Below are positions 8,852-16,705 of a stretch of 64,000 nt of DNA, in pieces. Position numbers and translations under genes: made by a program. The stretch is from GCA-2731375 sp002731375 (GTDB taxonomy: Bacteria; Pseudomonadota; Alphaproteobacteria; GCA-2731375). The notes under the pieces were generated by a model. That model worked only from the letters and a program-made list of their open reading frames with translations, was not told the DNA's origin and did no database searches. Positions within the stretch are counted from its first letter, which is position 1. Every line of letters begins with the position of its first letter. Location of the stretch: NCBI GenBank assembly GCA_030752605.1, contig JASMDX010000052.1:73667-137666 (forward strand). The letters are read 5' to 3'.

Positions 8852-9463
8852 ATGAGAAAACTGATCATTCACGGCGCTCATAACACCCGGACCAGCCGTG
8901 TAATTTGGCTGGCCTTGGAATTGGGTCTGGACTTTGAACACAAAAATTTTCACTACAGCACGGGTGGTACACAAACGCCGGAGTTCTTGGTCATAAACCC
9001 GAATGGCACGCTACCGGCGATCCAGGATGGTGATTTGTGCCTTTTTGAATCCTTGGCTATAAATTTGTACTTGGCCAACAAGCATGGCGGCGACCTAAGC
9101 CCCAAGGATACGGACGAGATGGGCTTGGCGATGCAATGGAGCTTCTGGGTGGCGACGGAGGTGGAAATAACGGCTCTGGATGCCCTGAGAAATCGGCTGC
9201 TATTGCCAGAGGGGGAGCGGGATGAAGCCGTGGCGGTCACTGCCGAGGCGAAGCTGTCCAAGCCATTGTCAGTGTTGAATGGGGCTCTTGCGGAACGGGA
9301 ATATTTGATGGGCGGCCGCTTTACCGTTGCTGATCTGAATGTTTCCGCCGTGGTCGGTTGGACCAAGATTGCCAAACTGGATCTGTCCGCGTGGCCCAAT
9401 CTGACAACATGGTTGGATCGTTGTCTTGGCCGGCCGTTGTTTGTGAAGGCGCGTGGTGGTTAG
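8852..9463 (+). CDS. glutathione S-transferase family protein
   Basis: 203 aa. The N-terminal thioredoxin-like domain (TSRVIWLALELGLDF, NPNGTLPAIQDGDLCLFES: the cis-Pro and the E-S glutathione gamma-Glu binding pair) is followed by an all-helical C-terminal domain with YLMGGRFTVADL. TSRV near residue 13 supplies a likely catalytic Ser. It starts 3 bp after the enoyl-CoA hydratase stop and ends 2 bp before the amidase start, so it is translationally coupled. It could be an isomerase (maleylpyruvate type) or a detoxifying GST. Confidence 0.9.
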   Translation: MRKLIIHGAHNTRTSRVIWLALELGLDFEHKNFHYSTGGTQTPEFLVINPNGTLPAIQDGDLCLFESLAINLYLANKHGGDLSPKDTDEMGLAMQWSFWVATEVEITALDALRNRLLLPEGERDEAVAVTAEAKLSKPLSVLNGALAEREYLMGGRFTVADLNVSAVVGWTKIAKLDLSAWPNLTTWLDRCLGRPLFVKARGG

Positions 9464-9465
9464 TC

Positions 9466-10905
9466 ATGAGCGATATCATTCGACAATCTGCCACAGAGTT
9501 GGCCAGTGAAATTCGGGCCGGACGGATCGCGCCGAGCGAGGTTCTGGATGCCACACTGGCCCACATCGAACTGGCTAATCCGTCCCTGAACGCCTTTATC
9601 ACGATTAGTGAAGAGAGGGCGCGGGAGGAAGCGGCGGCGGCGGAAGCGCTGTTAGCCTCCAAGATTGAGACCGATGCGCTACCGCCATTGCTGGGCGTGC
9701 CCTATACGGTGAAGGATCTGGTCGATACCGCCCGTGTGCGCACCACCTATGCCTCGGCCATATTGGAGCACAATGTGCCGGCGCGGGACGCCATGGCCGT
9801 GACCCGCATGAGGGACGCTGGTGCAATTCTGGTGGGTAAGGTATCGACGCCTGAGTTCGGGCATAAACCCATGAACGAGTCGCCGCTATTTGGCCGGACG
9901 CTGAACCCCTGGGACCTGACGCGTACCTCTGGCGGTTCCTCCGGCGGCTCGGCAGCGGCGCTTGCCTCGGGCATGGCGCCGCTCTCTATTGGTACGGACG
10001 CTGGCGGTTCTATCCGCATTCCAGCGGCCTGCTGCGGTGTCGTCGGAATGAAGGGCACCATGGGCTTGGTGCCCCATGATACCGCCCCTGATGGTTTCGG
10101 AAATTTCTCTAACCTCGGCCCCATGGCGCGCACAGTACCCGATGCCGCCTTGATGCTATCGGTGATGGCGGGACCACACTCCAATGACCCTCATTCTCAC
10201 GGTCTATCCATCGACGATTACGTAGCCGCCGCCTTGGGTGACGATGATCTATCGGGTATTAAGATTGGCTGGATCAGCCATATGGGTAACGAGCTGATCG
10301 ACCCGGAAGTCCTGGAGGCCTGCGCCCTGCGCCGGGACGCCTTGGCGGGGGCTGGGGCTGAAATCATCGAATTCGATGAGCCTTTTGAAAATACCGAGCC
10401 CTATTGGCTGGTTATCACGCAGTCGCTTTGGGTAGCCCGGTTCGAGGATAAACTGGCGGAGTACGGCGACCGCATGACGCCGACATTGCTACGCGGGATC
10501 GAGGAGGGCAAGACCTATTCAGCAGTGGAGTTGCAGCGTGCAATCACCTTCCGCACCCAGCTTTACCGGCGCATTCAGTCCTGGTTCGAGCGGGTGGATT
10601 TCCTCACGATGCCAACCTTGAGCCGCACCGCCATCAATGCGGACCATGATTTTTACCAGCCGATCACGATCGGGAACCAGACCGCAGGCGGCATTCGGCA
10701 GACCTGGTATCCATACACGCATCCCTTCAACATGACGGGACATCCAGCCATTACTATACCCTGCGGCATCATGGCCGACGGCCTGCCGGCGGGATTGCAA
10801 ATCGTTGGACCGATGATGGGCGATGCCGGAATTATCCGCATTGCCGCGATGGTGGAGCGGATCCACCCCTGGTCCCATCGTTGGCCTGACGGTGCCCAGC
10901 CATGA
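9466..10905 (+). CDS. amidase (amidase signature family)
   Basis: 479 aa from the ATG at 9466, 2 bp after the GST stop; the frame is open further upstream inside the GST gene. The amidase-signature triad is visible: Lys83 in GVPYTVKDLVDT, cis-Ser158 in SGGSSGGS, and nucleophile Ser182 in TDAGGSIRIPA. It hydrolyses an amide or acyl-ester to the free acid, which fits a downstream acyl-CoA synthetase activating that acid. The substrate is not known. It ends with an ATGA overlap into the isochorismatase pseudogene. Confidence 0.93.
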   Translation: MSDIIRQSATELASEIRAGRIAPSEVLDATLAHIELANPSLNAFITISEERAREEAAAAEALLASKIETDALPPLLGVPYTVKDLVDTARVRTTYASAILEHNVPARDAMAVTRMRDAGAILVGKVSTPEFGHKPMNESPLFGRTLNPWDLTRTSGGSSGGSAAALASGMAPLSIGTDAGGSIRIPAACCGVVGMKGTMGLVPHDTAPDGFGNFSNLGPMARTVPDAALMLSVMAGPHSNDPHSHGLSIDDYVAAALGDDDLSGIKIGWISHMGNELIDPEVLEACALRRDALAGAGAEIIEFDEPFENTEPYWLVITQSLWVARFEDKLAEYGDRMTPTLLRGIEEGKTYSAVELQRAITFRTQLYRRIQSWFERVDFLTMPTLSRTAINADHDFYQPITIGNQTAGGIRQTWYPYTHPFNMTGHPAITIPCGIMADGLPAGLQIVGPMMGDAGIIRIAAMVERIHPWSHRWPDGAQP

Positions 10906-11213
10906 GCGGCAGCGACCTGATCGTTATCGATATGCAAATGGACTCCTTCACCGATGCCATGCCGCGTCATGGTGCCGATGGCTCGGCGGACCGCCTGAAT
11001 CGCTTGGCGGTGCAGTCGCGGTAGAATGAAGATCAGGTCATCTTCATTCGCCATGACGGCCTGGACGGCGATGCGCACCATCCTTCGCAACCGGGCTGGT
11101 ATCCGCGGCCGGATTTGGCAGTTCACGCGTACGATAGAATCATCGCCAAAACGACATGCGATAGCTTTCTCGAAACGGAATTGGCCAGCGCCCTAGCGAC
11201 TAGCGCATTGTAA
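10902..11213 (+). pseudogene. isochorismatase-family cysteine hydrolase, broken
   Basis: The frame begins MSGSDLIVIDMQMDSF, with the conserved first Asp of the cysteine-hydrolase triad (IDMQ), and after an in-frame TAG at 11022-11024 (codon 41) continues in the same frame with DQVIFIRHDG, HPSQPGWYPRPDL and IIAKTTCDSFLETEL. The Lys of the triad is in IIAKTTCDSF. The frame then stops at 11211, before the usual GVxxxxxxGxxTxxCV segment, so the catalytic-Cys half is missing. It overlaps the amidase stop (ATGA) and was evidently a translated operon member. One nonsense mutation plus a 3' truncation make a functional enzyme very unlikely. Confidence 0.8.
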
Positions 11214-11288
11214 CCCATGATTGACCCTCCGCTACCATTTGATGGAAAATGCTATCGTTGGATTGTGCAAGAGCAAGGGGCGTTGGTA

Positions 11289-12914
11289 ATGGAATGGTAT
11301 GCCAAAAGGCGGTTCGGCGACTTGGCCGACGAAACCGCTGCGCGTTTCGGTGATCGCGAGGGTTTGGTTTTCCAAGACGAGCGCTATTCCTTTGCCGAGG
11401 TGGCCGTGGAGGTTGACCGCGCTGCCAAGGGTCTCATGGCGCAGGGCGTGGCCTCGGGCGATCATGTGGCGCTGTGGCTGAACAATTGTTCAGAATGGAT
11501 TTTCGTTTCATTTGCCTTGGCCAAAATCGGTGCTGTGCAGGTGCCCATCAATACGCGCTTTCGCACCACTGATCTGGAATACGTGATCCGGCAATCGGAT
11601 AGCGCCTTTTTGATCACCCATGATACCTCCGGTCCTATCGATTATCTGGATATGGTGCGTCAGGTCATCACCCTGCCCGAGATGGGCTGCGATATCGATG
11701 ACAGCAATTTTTCCGAGATGCGGCGCGTCATTATTCTGGGTCGGGACGGGCAACCGGGCGTTGCCTCGTATGACGATACGCTGCGCGGCGGTGATATGGT
11801 TGGCGATGACGCCCTGGCGGCACGGGCGGCAGGAGTCAATCCCGATGACTCTGTTCTTATTATGTATACCTCGGGTACCACGGGCTTCCCCAAGGGGGTG
11901 ATGCATAGCCACAAGCTGATCCGCAATATCGAGGAACGCGCCTTTCGCATGGGCGTTTGGGAAGGCGACGTGATCCTGAATTATCTGCCGCTGTTCCATG
12001 CCTTTGGTTATTCTGAAGGGGCATTGATGTCCCTTCTGACCGGCGCCAAGCAGATCCTTACCGAGACCTTCGAACCCGAGGAAAGCCTGGATCTGATTCC
12101 CAGTGAAGGCGTCAGTATCATGCATGGCTTCGAGGCGCACATGAAGGGCCTGACCGAGGCTCAGGATGCCCGGCCACGGAATATTTCCAGCCTGCGCACG
12201 GGTATTTTTGCCGCCGGCATGCATAGCGCGACACCCGTGATCCGGGCCGGGGCGCGGGCCCTGGCGCCGCTAAAGAATTTGTCAGGATTCGGTATGACCG
12301 AGGTTTGGTTGGGCGCGGCGCTGAATTCCCTGGACGATGATGAGACCCATTGCCGCGAGACCTCCGGAAAGACCGGGTTAGGTTATGAGATTCGGATAAT
12401 TGATCCCGAGACAGGCACCGACCAGCCGCCGGGCGTGCCGGGCGAATTGTTGATCCGCGGCTATAGCTTGATGCTGGGTTATTACAAAAAGCCGGAGGAA
12501 ACGGCGGCCGCCTTCGACGACGACGGCTGGTTTCATACCGGCGATACCGCGGAATGGACCGAGGATGGGTACCTGCGTTTTCTGGGCCGCTACAAGGATA
12601 TGCTCAAGGTCGGCGGCGAGAATGTGGACCCGATGGAAACCGAGGGCTTGTTACTGGCGCATCCTGAGATTTTCCAGATCGCTGTTGTCGGCTATCCAGA
12701 TGAGAAACTATCGGAGGTCGCAGTGGCCTTCGTGCAGCGGGCACCGGGCAGCGAGATCACTGGGGACGCGGTGATGCAGCTTTGCCGGGGTAAGGTTGCC
12801 AGCTTTAAAATTCCCCGCCACGTGATCTTTGTGGATGATTTCCCAATGACCGCCTCGGGCAAGATCCGCAAAGTCGATTTGCGCGAGGATGCGCTACGAA
12901 TATTGACGAAGTGA
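11289..12914 (+). CDS. AMP-dependent acyl-CoA synthetase/ligase
   Basis: About 541 aa from the ATG at 11289 (MEWYAKRRFGDLADETA, preceded by AAGGGG); the frame could start at 11217. ANL-superfamily motifs: P-loop YTSGTTGFPKGVMHSH, YLPLFHAFGYSEGAL, adenine segment SGFGMTEVW, GWFHTGDTAEWTEDGYLRF, and the catalytic Lys in TASGKIRKVDLRE. It converts a carboxylic acid to its CoA thioester with ATP. As the last gene of the hydratase-GST-amidase operon it probably activates the acid released by the amidase. Confidence 0.93.
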   Translation: MEWYAKRRFGDLADETAARFGDREGLVFQDERYSFAEVAVEVDRAAKGLMAQGVASGDHVALWLNNCSEWIFVSFALAKIGAVQVPINTRFRTTDLEYVIRQSDSAFLITHDTSGPIDYLDMVRQVITLPEMGCDIDDSNFSEMRRVIILGRDGQPGVASYDDTLRGGDMVGDDALAARAAGVNPDDSVLIMYTSGTTGFPKGVMHSHKLIRNIEERAFRMGVWEGDVILNYLPLFHAFGYSEGALMSLLTGAKQILTETFEPEESLDLIPSEGVSIMHGFEAHMKGLTEAQDARPRNISSLRTGIFAAGMHSATPVIRAGARALAPLKNLSGFGMTEVWLGAALNSLDDDETHCRETSGKTGLGYEIRIIDPETGTDQPPGVPGELLIRGYSLMLGYYKKPEETAAAFDDDGWFHTGDTAEWTEDGYLRFLGRYKDMLKVGGENVDPMETEGLLLAHPEIFQIAVVGYPDEKLSEVAVAFVQRAPGSEITGDAVMQLCRGKVASFKIPRHVIFVDDFPMTASGKIRKVDLREDALRILTK

Positions 12915-12940
12915 CCCGGGGCAGGGGACTTCCTGCCCGG
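12914..12940. terminator. bidirectional hairpin between convergent genes
   Basis: CCGGGGCAGG and CCTGCCCGG form a near-perfect stem (one bulged G) in the 42-bp gap between the convergent acyl-CoA synthetase and emrA-like genes. No strong T-run is seen on either side. Confidence 0.5.
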
Positions 12941-12956
12941 AACGGCTCTAAAGGTA

Positions 12957-14156
12957 TTAATTCTCGGCCAGCCAACCAAGAATGAAGTTGGGGATGAAGC
13001 CTGCAACGGTGGTGCCTTTCAGGCTGTCATGGATGACCAGACCGAGGCTCCGCTGCCGCTCGCTATCAATGGCGACGGTTACTGTCATGCCGGCGCGCAA
13101 TGCCTTGAGCCCTGCTTCATCGGTGATCCGTAATCTGACGGGTATCCGTTGCACCACCTTGACCCAGTTGCCGGATGCATTTTGCGGCGGTAACAAGGCA
13201 AATTCAGCCCCGGTCGCGGGCGAAATACTAGCGATAACCGCATCATAGGTATTATCGGGAAAGGCGTCGGCGACAATCGTGGCCTTTTGTTCCAGCCGCA
13301 CATGGGTCAGTTGGGTTTCCTTCAGGTTCGCTTCGATCCAAGTATCGCCGCTTTCCACCATGGCGAAGACCGGCGTGCCGGCCCGCACATATTCACCGAG
13401 CCGCAGTTTGACATTAGATGCTGTGCCATCCGTGGGCGCGCTGATAACCGTCCGCTCCAGATCAAGCTGCGCCGCGCCATAGTCGGCCACCAGTTTCTGA
13501 TATTCCGGGTCTTCCTCCGCCGGTCGTTTCGGGTTGCCGCCCAATTCAGCCAGAACCATCTGGTTGTTGTCCTTGCGGGTCTTTAAATGTTGCTTGGCCA
13601 TTTCCAGATCATGTCTGGCTGCGTCCAATTTGGCGGTGGTGCCCACACCGCGCTTGGTCAATTCCGTGGTGCGGTCGTATTCTTGTTTCATATAGCGGAC
13701 GGATTCACGGTATTCTTCGACCGCCTGTAACCCAGCGCGATAAGCCATTCGTTTTGACTGGATCTCCAGCCGTACACCATCCAGCTGTGCCAATACTGCA
13801 TCAACTTCCAATTGGAAGGAATGGGGGTCGATACGAAAAAGAACATCACCTTTCTTGATGGCTTGGTTGTCAGTTGCATTGATTTCCACCACGCGGCCCG
13901 AGACATCGGCGCTCACCGCGACTACATGGGATTTCACGTAGGCGTTTTCCGTGCCGATATAACGCAGACTTTCCGCCCATAGACCGGCACCATAAAAAAT
14001 GCCGACAATTGGGACGACGAGCATCAGGAAAAAGCGGATCAAACCTTGGATCCAGCGCCGGTGTTGCCGTGGGCTGGAACTGGGGAGTTCCGAAACAGTG
14101 GCGCCTGCTGTTTCACCCGGATCGGTTGCATCGTCTTCTAAGGCGGGTTCAGCCAT
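12957..14156 (-). CDS. emrA: HlyD/EmrA-family membrane fusion protein
   Basis: A 399-aa periplasmic adaptor. One N-terminal transmembrane helix lies at about residues 38-60 (LIRFFLMLVVPIVGIFYGAG), then the biotinyl-lipoyl half (VKSHVVAVSADVSGRVVEI, IKKGDVLFRIDP), a long coiled-coil hairpin (~95-210) and the second lipoyl half (TVISAPTDGTASN, VRAGTPVFAMVE). EmrA links an inner-membrane MFS pump (EmrB) to an outer-membrane channel. The emrB gene that normally follows is absent: the next gene is convergent. It overlaps marR by 8 bp, so the two are co-transcribed. Confidence 0.9.
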   Translation of the reverse strand: MAEPALEDDATDPGETAGATVSELPSSSPRQHRRWIQGLIRFFLMLVVPIVGIFYGAGLWAESLRYIGTENAYVKSHVVAVSADVSGRVVEINATDNQAIKKGDVLFRIDPHSFQLEVDAVLAQLDGVRLEIQSKRMAYRAGLQAVEEYRESVRYMKQEYDRTTELTKRGVGTTAKLDAARHDLEMAKQHLKTRKDNNQMVLAELGGNPKRPAEEDPEYQKLVADYGAAQLDLERTVISAPTDGTASNVKLRLGEYVRAGTPVFAMVESGDTWIEANLKETQLTHVRLEQKATIVADAFPDNTYDAVIASISPATGAEFALLPPQNASGNWVKVVQRIPVRLRITDEAGLKALRAGMTVTVAIDSERQRSLGLVIHDSLKGTTVAGFIPNFILGWLAEN

Positions 14157-14670
14157 TCCGGCTATCCTTCATAATCGTACTGCCCACAGTCCCATTGCCG
14201 TTATCCACCATGGTGGAGAGATTGTTCTTAATCTTAATCAAGGTGGAAATGAACCTTTCTTGTTCGTCAACCGACAAATTGGCCAGTGCCTCTGCCCGTA
14301 AATCCGCCGCGACCGCACGCATGGTTTGCAGCAGAGGGTCCACAGCGCCAGCGAGAAACACTAATTTCACGCGGCGGTCGGCTTCGACGGAACGCCGTTC
14401 GATCCAGCCTTTTGCTTCCAGCCGATCGAGAAGACGGCCCAGGGTAGCGCGCTCGATTTCAAGTATCTCGGATAGGCTCGTCTGCGATAGGCCTTCATTG
14501 AAATACAGGTGATTGAGGACCCACCATTGCGACCGGGTAAGACCCAGGTCGCGCATGCGCCGGTCGAAAATCGTGCGCATTTGACGGGCGGTGTCATTCA
14601 AAAGGAAGCCGACATTGCGGTCCGCTGTTTCATGCGGTTCATATTCCGGGAGTTGGGTTTGTACGGTCAT
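14149..14670 (-). CDS. MarR-family transcriptional regulator
   Basis: About 173 aa from the ATG at 14670 (MTVQTQLPEYEP); the frame extends upstream to 14742. Winged-helix features: GLTRSQWWVLNHLYFNEGLSQ, the recognition helix in LSEILEIERATLGRLLDRLEAKGWI, and the wing RRSVEADRRVKLVFL. MarR proteins repress adjacent efflux genes and release DNA on binding phenolic or lipophilic ligands. It overlaps the emrA-like gene and probably represses its own operon and perhaps the divergent SDR-mtnA operon from the repeat-rich region at 14701-14791. Confidence 0.92.
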   Translation of the reverse strand: MTVQTQLPEYEPHETADRNVGFLLNDTARQMRTIFDRRMRDLGLTRSQWWVLNHLYFNEGLSQTSLSEILEIERATLGRLLDRLEAKGWIERRSVEADRRVKLVFLAGAVDPLLQTMRAVAADLRAEALANLSVDEQERFISTLIKIKNNLSTMVDNGNGTVGSTIMKDSRNG

Positions 14671-14700
14671 GGGATCTATTTGTGGAGCTGTTATTCCGTT

Positions 14701-14777
14701 GTATGGTTGCCAACAATGGTTAATTGGTTGCCTAGCATACAATAAGCCACATTATTGCAGACTTGCCAACAATTGCC
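14701..14777. promoter_or_regulatory. repeat-rich divergent control region (candidate MarR sites)
   Basis: TTGCC occurs four times: 14707, 14728, 14763 and 14773. Two copies sit in GGTTGCC repeats 21 bp apart, i.e. two helical turns. TTGCCAACAAT is repeated exactly at 14707-14717 and 14763-14773. The outer ends GTATG (14701) and CATAC (14736) are inverted. This is the divergent promoter region of marR-emrA and SDR-mtnA, so these are plausible regulator sites; binding is inferred. Confidence 0.45.
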
Positions 14778-14791
14778 TTGATCAAGATCAA
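14778..14791. promoter_or_regulatory. FNR/CRP-like box TTGATCAAGATCAA
   Basis: An exact TTGAT-N4-ATCAA palindrome, the consensus of FNR/FixK/DNR-type oxygen or nitric-oxide regulators. It lies 16 bp upstream of the SDR ATG, too close for classic class II activation of that gene unless translation starts later. It lies about 110 bp upstream of marR, where activation is possible. Confidence 0.5.
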
Positions 14792-14807
14792 AAAAAGGGT
14801 ACCGCGA

Positions 14808-15566
14808 ATGTCTCTCAGGAACGCCATCGATTTGACCGGCCGGCGCATATTGTTAACCGGCGCCACGGGCGGCATTGGCGCCGCTACGGCGCGTGCCTGT
14901 GCCAGTTTGGGTGTAGAAAGACTGATTTTGGCGGATGCCGGGCCGCAAGAGGCGCTGGATGCGTTGTGTCAGGAATTGCGGGATCACGGAGTTGATACAG
15001 TTGGTCATCAATGTGATGTCAGCCGGCGCCAGGACAATGCGGATCTGGTGGCTGCCGCCGGCGAGCTGGATGCCGCCGTGGCCTGTGCCGGGATCTGCCC
15101 GTTGGAGGAAGACTGGGCTGATGACCCGGACTGGGACGAGGTTTTTCACCGGGTCATGGATGTCAATCTGTTGGGGCCGATCCATCTGGCGCGGGAGTTG
15201 ATCCCGCGCATGGCGTCGTGGGGCGGTGGCCAGATCGTTATGATTGGCTCTATCGGCGGGCGCATGGGCGGCACCTCGCCCATCGTGCAGCCGCACTACA
15301 TCGCTTCCAAGGGTGGCGTACACGCGCTGATCTGGTGGTTGGCGCAACGGGCCGCGCCCCAGGGCGTGCTTGTTAACGGCATCGCACCGGGGCCTATCGC
15401 CTCTGCCATGACCGCCACCACGCCCTATCCGAAGGATCAATATCCCCTGGGCAGGATCGGCGAGCCGGAAGAAATCGCCTGGCCCGCGGCCTTTTTGTGC
15501 TCGCCCGCCGCAACCTATTTTTCCGGCTCTATCCTCGACGTCAATGGCGGGTTATTCGTAGGTTGA
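14808..15566 (+). CDS. short-chain dehydrogenase/reductase
   Basis: 252 aa from the ATG at 14808, with AAAAAGGG upstream. The cofactor motif is TGATGGIGAATARA (residues ~18-31), followed by CAGICPLEEDW. Catalytic residues: Ser in MIGSIGGRMGG and YIASK (YxxxK) in HYIASKGGVHAL. GRIGEPEEIAWPAAFLCS and GSILDVNGG are typical of classical SDRs. It leads an operon with the MtnA-like isomerase and the aldolase/dehydrogenase fusion, so it probably oxidises or reduces a sugar or sugar-derived intermediate. Confidence 0.9.
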   Translation: MSLRNAIDLTGRRILLTGATGGIGAATARACASLGVERLILADAGPQEALDALCQELRDHGVDTVGHQCDVSRRQDNADLVAAAGELDAAVACAGICPLEEDWADDPDWDEVFHRVMDVNLLGPIHLARELIPRMASWGGGQIVMIGSIGGRMGGTSPIVQPHYIASKGGVHALIWWLAQRAAPQGVLVNGIAPGPIASAMTATTPYPKDQYPLGRIGEPEEIAWPAAFLCSPAATYFSGSILDVNGGLFVG

Positions 15567-15585
15567 TAGGACGATTAAATAGAGG

Positions 15586-16704
15586 ATGCCGATCATGAAG
15601 ATTTCCGGTAAGCACTACCGCACCATTTGGCTTGGTGAGGATGGCTGGTCCGTGGAAGTGATCGATCAAACCCTGCTACCCCACGTATTCGAGGTCATGC
15701 GCCTGACGAATGTGGCAGAGGCCGCATCGGCTATTGCGACCATGGTCGTGCGCGGTGCGCCGTTGATTGGAGCCACCGCAGCCTATGGCATGGCCTTAGC
15801 GGCCGAGGCAGATGCCTCGGAGGTCGGCTTGCGGGCGGCCTACGAGGAACTATTGGCGACCCGCCCCACGGCGGTCAATTTGCGCTGGGCGCTTGATGAT
15901 ATGCAGACGCGGCTGTTGGCCACGCCGGAAGGGAAGCGCCGTGAACTGGCCTACGCCAGGGCGCAGGAGATTTGCGATGATGATGTGGCGACCTGCCAGG
16001 GTATAGGTGGCCATGGGGCAGCACTGATTACCGCCGCCTACGAGCGCGCCGGGAAGCAGCGCCGGATCAACGTTCTGACCCATTGCAATGCGGGTTGGCT
16101 TGCCACGGTGGATTGGGGCACCGCGCTGGCACCCATCTACACGGCCCATGATGCGGGCGTTCCAGTGCATGTCTGGGTTGATGAAACCCGGCCCCGCAAC
16201 CAGGGTGCCGCGTTGACCGCCTATGAACTGGGTAGCCATGGCGTACCCCATACGGTGATCGTCGACAATGCCGGCGGGCATTTGATGCAGCACGGCATGG
16301 TCGATCTGTGTATCACTGGCACGGACCGCACCACCGCCCATGGCGATGTCTGCAACAAGATTGGCACCTATCTGAAAGCGTTGGCGGCCCATGACAACGA
16401 GGTGCCATTCTATGTCGGTCTGCCGCATTCCACCATCGACTGGACCTTGGGCGATGGTGTGGCGGGCATTCCCATCGAACAGCGCAACGGGGTGGAAGTC
16501 TCTCATATTTATGGCGTCACCGATTCCGGGCAGGAGGCCATGGTCCGCTTGATCCCGGAAGGTTCGGCCGTCGGCAACTATGCCTTCGATGTCACGCCGG
16601 CCCGTCTGGTGACCGGCCTGATCACCGAACGAGGTGTCTGCCCGGCCAGCCGGGAAGGGCTGGTTGGCCTGTACCCCGAGCAAGCCGCTAACGCGGCGCC
16701 CTGA
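15586..16704 (+). CDS. mtnA: methylthioribose-1-phosphate isomerase family (MtnA-like)
   Basis: 372 aa. It isomerises an aldose-1-phosphate to a ketose-1-phosphate: 5-methylthioribose-1-phosphate in methionine salvage, or 5-deoxyribose-1-phosphate in the DHAP shunt. Active-site Cys167 is in LTHCNAGWLAT and Asp247 in ITGTDRTTAHGDVCNKIGTY; RGAP at 56-59 is the phosphate-site loop. Standard MtnA has GADRIAANGD where this has GTDRTTAHGD, so it is a somewhat divergent member. The neighbours are an SDR and a class II aldolase fusion, not the methionine-salvage genes mtnBCD, which points to the aldolase route. Confidence 0.88.
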   Translation: MPIMKISGKHYRTIWLGEDGWSVEVIDQTLLPHVFEVMRLTNVAEAASAIATMVVRGAPLIGATAAYGMALAAEADASEVGLRAAYEELLATRPTAVNLRWALDDMQTRLLATPEGKRRELAYARAQEICDDDVATCQGIGGHGAALITAAYERAGKQRRINVLTHCNAGWLATVDWGTALAPIYTAHDAGVPVHVWVDETRPRNQGAALTAYELGSHGVPHTVIVDNAGGHLMQHGMVDLCITGTDRTTAHGDVCNKIGTYLKALAAHDNEVPFYVGLPHSTIDWTLGDGVAGIPIEQRNGVEVSHIYGVTDSGQEAMVRLIPEGSAVGNYAFDVTPARLVTGLITERGVCPASREGLVGLYPEQAANAAP

Positions 16705-16705
16705 A

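Noticed and set aside
8282..8974. Minus-strand 230-codon open frame
   Set aside because: Antisense to the enoyl-CoA hydratase and GST genes.
11508..12224. Minus-strand 238-codon open frame
   Set aside because: Antisense to the acyl-CoA synthetase; His-rich composition is typical of a shadow frame.
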